This document shows, piece by piece, positions 60,967 through 64,000 of a stretch of 64,000 bases of DNA. The position numbers were made by a program, and so were the translations under genes. The notes under the pieces were generated by a model. It ran no database searches. It was not told the DNA's origin and saw only the letters and a list, made by a program, of their open reading frames with translations. The stretch's first letter is position 1. The number at the start of each line of letters is the position of its first letter. This DNA is from Leadbetterella sp040829825 (GTDB lineage: Bacteria > Bacteroidota > Bacteroidia > Cytophagales > Spirosomataceae): NCBI RefSeq assembly GCF_040829825.1, contig NZ_JBFOLH010000003.1; one strand, given 5' to 3'.

Positions 60967-61673
60967 TCTTTCAGGCATTGGAGGATTTTCCCGGTCAGGT
61001 CATAGTCGTTTGCCCGGAGAATAAAATCATCGCCCGGCCGGCAGAAAGCCATAAAATCATCGATCTCGTGGTCTTCGAGGTGGGTGATCTGCGCCACCAG
61101 CTTGCGGTTGTATTTCAGATCCACGTAAAATTCTTTGATATCGTTGTATTTCAGGTCGGCTACTTTCCGGTCAAGCTTTCCCTTCTTTCCCCAGAGCTCA
61201 TAGAGGCCGTCAATCGATATGCCGAGGCCCGGCTGGCTGGTGGCAGGAGAGAGCAGGTTACCAATGATCTCCTCCCGGATGGCCCCGCCACTCTGAGGGT
61301 TCCGCAGAAACTCGTCGATTTCGGTTTGAAGGTCCTGGCGACGCCTGTCGGTGATGACCACCTCTTTCAGCATAACGGGCTGTCGCTGCGTGGCAATTAC
61401 CGGGTAGCGGTTTTTGCCGTCATAGACGGTACCTATCCTTTCATAGCCGATGTCCATCACCACGATGGAGTCTCCGGGCTGGGCCCGTATGAAAAAATCG
61501 CCGGTCTTGTTGGTATTGACCATCTGGCCGGAAATTGTATTCTGTATAATCAACCCGTTAATGCCTTCATGCCTTGTGCTGTCTACCACCCGGCCGTAGA
61601 CAGAACGTTCCTGCGCCTGCGCAGCTGTAGCCAAAAGAACAAAGAAGAGGGTGAGCTTAAACAATTTTACCAT
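60930..61673 (-). CDS. CarboxypepD_reg-like secreted protein
   Basis: 247 residues with a signal peptide (MVKLFKLTLFFVLLATAAQAQ). An N-terminal carboxypeptidase D regulatory-like beta sandwich (about 22-105) has VYGRVVDSTRHEGINGLIIQN and MLKEVVIT, the pattern that precedes TonB-dependent receptors in Bacteroidota, but no receptor barrel follows. The remaining 140 residues are helical and unassigned. It overlaps the M14 peptidase gene by 17 nt upstream and the DUF3810 gene by 37 nt downstream. Confidence 0.8.
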   Translation of the reverse strand: MVKLFKLTLFFVLLATAAQAQERSVYGRVVDSTRHEGINGLIIQNTISGQMVNTNKTGDFFIRAQPGDSIVVMDIGYERIGTVYDGKNRYPVIATQRQPVMLKEVVITDRRRQDLQTEIDEFLRNPQSGGAIREEIIGNLLSPATSQPGLGISIDGLYELWGKKGKLDRKVADLKYNDIKEFYVDLKYNRKLVAQITHLEDHEIDDFMAFCRPGDDFILRANDYDLTGKILQCLKDYRTSRIFRKVK

Positions 61674-62868
61674 TCAGTACAAGGGTCTGTGTTCTGCCGT
61701 GGTCTATCACAAAAGTAGCTTTTTCGCCTATTTGCAGTTTCCCGGGGGTACGTTTATATTTTTCCGTCAGTGCGGGGAAATCCCCCACCGGCCTTAATTT
61801 CCCGCCCCCGGCATCCCATTCGTCTATGCCGGGAAAAACAGAAAGATCGCCTATTTCTTCTATAACGCTGTCAACGGTAAAATTCTTTGCTCCGCGCGTA
61901 TTTTTTTCTGTGCGGAGTATTCCCAGGTCTGCCGTATAGTTGCCCATCGGGTGCGGAATGGTCACGTTACTGATCTTCAGGTCCAGGAATACCCGGTTAT
62001 TGACCGGGATAGCCTCGTATTCTTCCAGGCGGTACCCGGTATAGCTTTCCTGCGCAATTGCATACAGCGCCTGCAGTATGGCGTGAAAGTTTAACGCCCT
62101 CACATATTGCTTTTCGGGATCCTGCGGGTAGGAGCCCGACTCTACCAGGATCAGGCTGCTCCCCCACTGCTGGATATTATCTCCGAAGGCCCGGGGTTCA
62201 AATTCGTCTGAAAACCGGGCTACCCGGCCCGGGATGATCTGCTGCAGCTCTTCGTTCATTTTACAGATCACCTGCATGGAGCGGGTTCTGACCCCGTTCC
62301 ATTGCCGCTCCGGGTCATAGGCCGTTGCCAGGAAGGCCACAGTGGTTTGTACCGGCGTATCTCCCACGGCATAATACACCTGCTGATCATGGAGATTAAA
62401 CGCAAACGCAGGGCGCAGGTCAAAGACCAGCCCCTTCAGAATGCGGCTTTCAGGGCATTGCAATGCGCGGGCATCGCGGTTCATGTCGATTTCCTGGGCT
62501 GTTCTGCGCTGAAACCTTTCGGCGCCATCCGGGTTAAGCATGGGCACAAAGTGGAGCTCCAGCCCGGAGAGGATAGTCTCCCGCAAAGAGGCGAATTCCG
62601 GCTCACCGGACCGCAAAAAATTCAGGATATCGAAAATCGCCATGGTGGCCGTTGCTTCATCGCCGTGCATTTGCGACCACAGCAGAATTTTCGCCTTTCC
62701 GCTTCCTACCGTTATTTTCCGGATATCCCGCCCCTCAAAAGAGCAGCCCACGCTCTCATTTTTAAAGCCGCAACCTGCTATCAGGGGTTGGATGTCGTGA
62801 TGTTTGAATCGCCGGTTCTTTAATGTCTTTTCCCGGAAAAAATCATGGAAATCGATCAGCCTTTTCAT
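61657..62868 (-). CDS. M14-family zinc carboxypeptidase
   Basis: 403 residues from the ATG at 62868; the longer ORF to 63000 would overlap the PBP and lacks family similarity. Zinc ligands H68 and E71 (SQMHGDEATAT) and H160 (NLHDQQ) are present, as is the substrate pair N130-R131 and the catalytic glutamate E243 (LILVESGSY). No signal peptide is evident, so it may be cytosolic and act on peptidoglycan-derived or other peptides. It begins 4 nt after the PBP stop, so the two are likely co-transcribed. Confidence 0.9.
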   Translation of the reverse strand: MKRLIDFHDFFREKTLKNRRFKHHDIQPLIAGCGFKNESVGCSFEGRDIRKITVGSGKAKILLWSQMHGDEATATMAIFDILNFLRSGEPEFASLRETILSGLELHFVPMLNPDGAERFQRRTAQEIDMNRDARALQCPESRILKGLVFDLRPAFAFNLHDQQVYYAVGDTPVQTTVAFLATAYDPERQWNGVRTRSMQVICKMNEELQQIIPGRVARFSDEFEPRAFGDNIQQWGSSLILVESGSYPQDPEKQYVRALNFHAILQALYAIAQESYTGYRLEEYEAIPVNNRVFLDLKISNVTIPHPMGNYTADLGILRTEKNTRGAKNFTVDSVIEEIGDLSVFPGIDEWDAGGGKLRPVGDFPALTEKYKRTPGKLQIGEKATFVIDHGRTQTLVLNGKIV

Positions 62869-62872
62869 AAAA

Positions 62873-64000
62873 TTATCGTAATACAAGATTAACCCGGCGG
62901 CCTTCCAGCTGCACATCGGCGATCCGGCCAAAGCCGGTATGGTGAACCGTGTAGTTTTTGTTCTCCAGTACGGGCAGGGCATCCCGTAGGGTGAGGCCAA
63001 TAAGGTTATGGAGGTCGGCGTCTACCTGCCGGCTTACCCAAACCACCGAGTCTTTCCCTACTATGGCAGGCCTGATCCACCCGTCGCCTGTGGGCCGGTT
63101 GTTAAAATTCAGCTTACGGGCTATCACGGCCTGGTCTGTAGCCCTGCCGGCTGCCAGCTTCCCGGCTGCCTTGCCGGCTTCGGCTTCAACGATCCGGGTC
63201 TTGTGCATTCCCATATCGTAGGCGTAGATCTTATCGGCAATGGTCTTGAAGACCGGTGCACAAACGTCGCCCCCGTATACATTCTGGCCTAACGGCTCAT
63301 CAATGACCACAACACAGCTGTACCGCGGCTTATCGGCCGGGAAGTACCCGATAAACGAAGTGTAGTACAGGCCTTTCCGGTACGTGCCGTCTATTCTTTT
63401 CTGAGCCGTACCTGTTTTCCCGGCAACGGTACACTCCCCGTAGTTGATGTTCCGGGCGGTACCGTTTTTGACCACTCCCTCCATCATTTTCCGGGCCATT
63501 TCAATGGAGCTTTTCGAAGCAATCGGGGTAGACATCCGCCGGGCCTGGAAAGTGTGCACCGGCGTATTCCCCGAACGTACTTCCTTCACCAGCATGGGCT
63601 GCACCCAGTACCCGCCGTTTGCCACGGCATTGTAGAAGGCCAGCATCTGCAAAGGGGTAATGCGCGATTCATACCCGATGGCCATCCACGGAATGGTTGT
63701 ACCGCTGAAGGTTTTACTCGCCGCATTTTTGATCAGCGGTGCCGGCTCTCCCCTTAGCTGAAAGCCGGTAGGCTTATCCAGGTTAAATTTCTGAAGGTAG
63801 GCGTAAAAATCGTCTGATTTCGAAAAGCCAAAGGTTCGCTTCATAAGCGCGTATACGCCTATGTTACATGATTTTTCAAAAACTTCCTGCACGGTCAGGT
63901 CGCCGTGCCGGTGTGAGCAGGTAAACGCCACGTTATTGTGCCGGAGCTCCCCGTTACAGGTTACGGCAAAATCACCGGGCTTCAGGCCCGATTTTTCCAT
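62873..64000 (-). CDS. Class B penicillin-binding protein with PASTA-like tail (5' truncated by window)
   Basis: The visible 375 residues hold the second half of a transpeptidase domain. S44-C45-N46 (SCNIG) is the SxN motif, KTGTAQ at 195-200 the KTG motif, and a PASTA-like domain of about 65 residues ends the protein (LIGLTLRDALPVLENKNYTVHHTG). The SxxK serine and the N-terminus lie beyond 64000. FtsI/Spo VD-type PBPs of Bacteroidota have this layout and cross-link septal peptidoglycan. But murE, expected next to ftsI, is replaced by an M14 peptidase, so it may be a paralogue. Confidence 0.9.
   Translation of the reverse strand: MEKSGLKPGDFAVTCNGELRHNNVAFTCSHRHGDLTVQEVFEKSCNIGVYALMKRTFGFSKSDDFYAYLQKFNLDKPTGFQLRGEPAPLIKNAASKTFSGTTIPWMAIGYESRITPLQMLAFYNAVANGGYWVQPMLVKEVRSGNTPVHTFQARRMSTPIASKSSIEMARKMMEGVVKNGTARNINYGECTVAGKTGTAQKRIDGTYRKGLYYTSFIGYFPADKPRYSCVVVIDEPLGQNVYGGDVCAPVFKTIADKIYAYDMGMHKTRIVEAEAGKAAGKLAAGRATDQAVIARKLNFNNRPTGDGWIRPAIVGKDSVVWVSRQVDADLHNLIGLTLRDALPVLENKNYTVHHTGFGRIADVQLEGRRVNLVLR

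Noticed and set aside
62869..63000. 44-residue N-terminal extension of the M14 peptidase
   Set aside because: Overlaps the PBP coding end in another frame and lacks family similarity; the ATG at 62868 is well placed.

Overview
The window reads as a chromosomal segment of a Bacteroidota bacterium, most likely of the Cytophagales. Evidence: the tig-clpP pair, promoters of the Bacteroidota type (TAnnTTTG near -7, sometimes TTTG near -33), many lipoprotein or secreted paralogues typical of the phylum (tandem FKBP lipoproteins, DUF4296, DUF3810, the 'ABC transporter ATPase' family without a P-loop, CarboxypepD_reg-like proteins), and a leuCDAB operon of Bacteroidota type. Genus cannot be assigned from sequence alone. 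No insertion sequence, prophage or CRISPR array was seen; most genes are housekeeping or envelope genes.

Layout. 1-1800: start of clpP, tig, and a tRNA-Leu(UAG) with its own promoter and terminator. 1850-7300: a flippase, a small VapBC-like toxin-antitoxin pair, and a ppk1-msrA-HIT operon. 7500-20180: a multidrug-efflux region with two complete tripartite RND systems (adaptor-pump-TolC, and TolC-adaptor-pump) on either side of a TetR gene whose promoter carries an inverted repeat. 20300-23600: a GH16 glucanase lipoprotein, a GT39-like membrane glycosyltransferase and an SPFH protein. 23800-28550: leuC-leuD-leuA-leuB for leucine synthesis, closed by a strong terminator.

28580-38000 (all minus): two FKBP lipoproteins with an NrnA-like DHH phosphoesterase, a GH9 cellulase, ilvE, an S41 protease lipoprotein and an MsbA-like ABC exporter. 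38090-41230: EamA transporter, der and purU. 41340-44920: an outer-membrane-type protein, an AT-rich islet with a 35-residue microprotein plus a small membrane protein, a LolA-like protein, a polysaccharide deacetylase-like protein with an altered first motif, and a Spy/CpxP-like protein. 45000-47640: an overlapping SnoaL-GNAT-nitrilase cassette and a 2H phosphoesterase. 47750-53450: asd, an APC transporter, a DUF58 pair (part of a Bat-type locus), DUF4296 and a Dpm1-like glycosyltransferase. 53550-59770: nadC, an AraC regulator, acyl-CoA dehydrogenase, hsp20 and an HtrA protease. 59870-64000: DUF3810 metalloprotease-like protein, CarboxypepD_reg-like protein, an M14 peptidase and the 3' part of a class B PBP with a PASTA-like tail.

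The most striking structure not explained by genes is a set of long, nearly perfect intergenic hairpins (stems of 16-32 bp) just downstream of genes, four of them in convergent gaps. They fall into several sequence families, some with two copies here, and probably act as REP-like elements used as transcription ends. A second theme is a set of well-placed TAnnTTTG promoters, two close enough to the start codon to imply nearly leaderless mRNAs.
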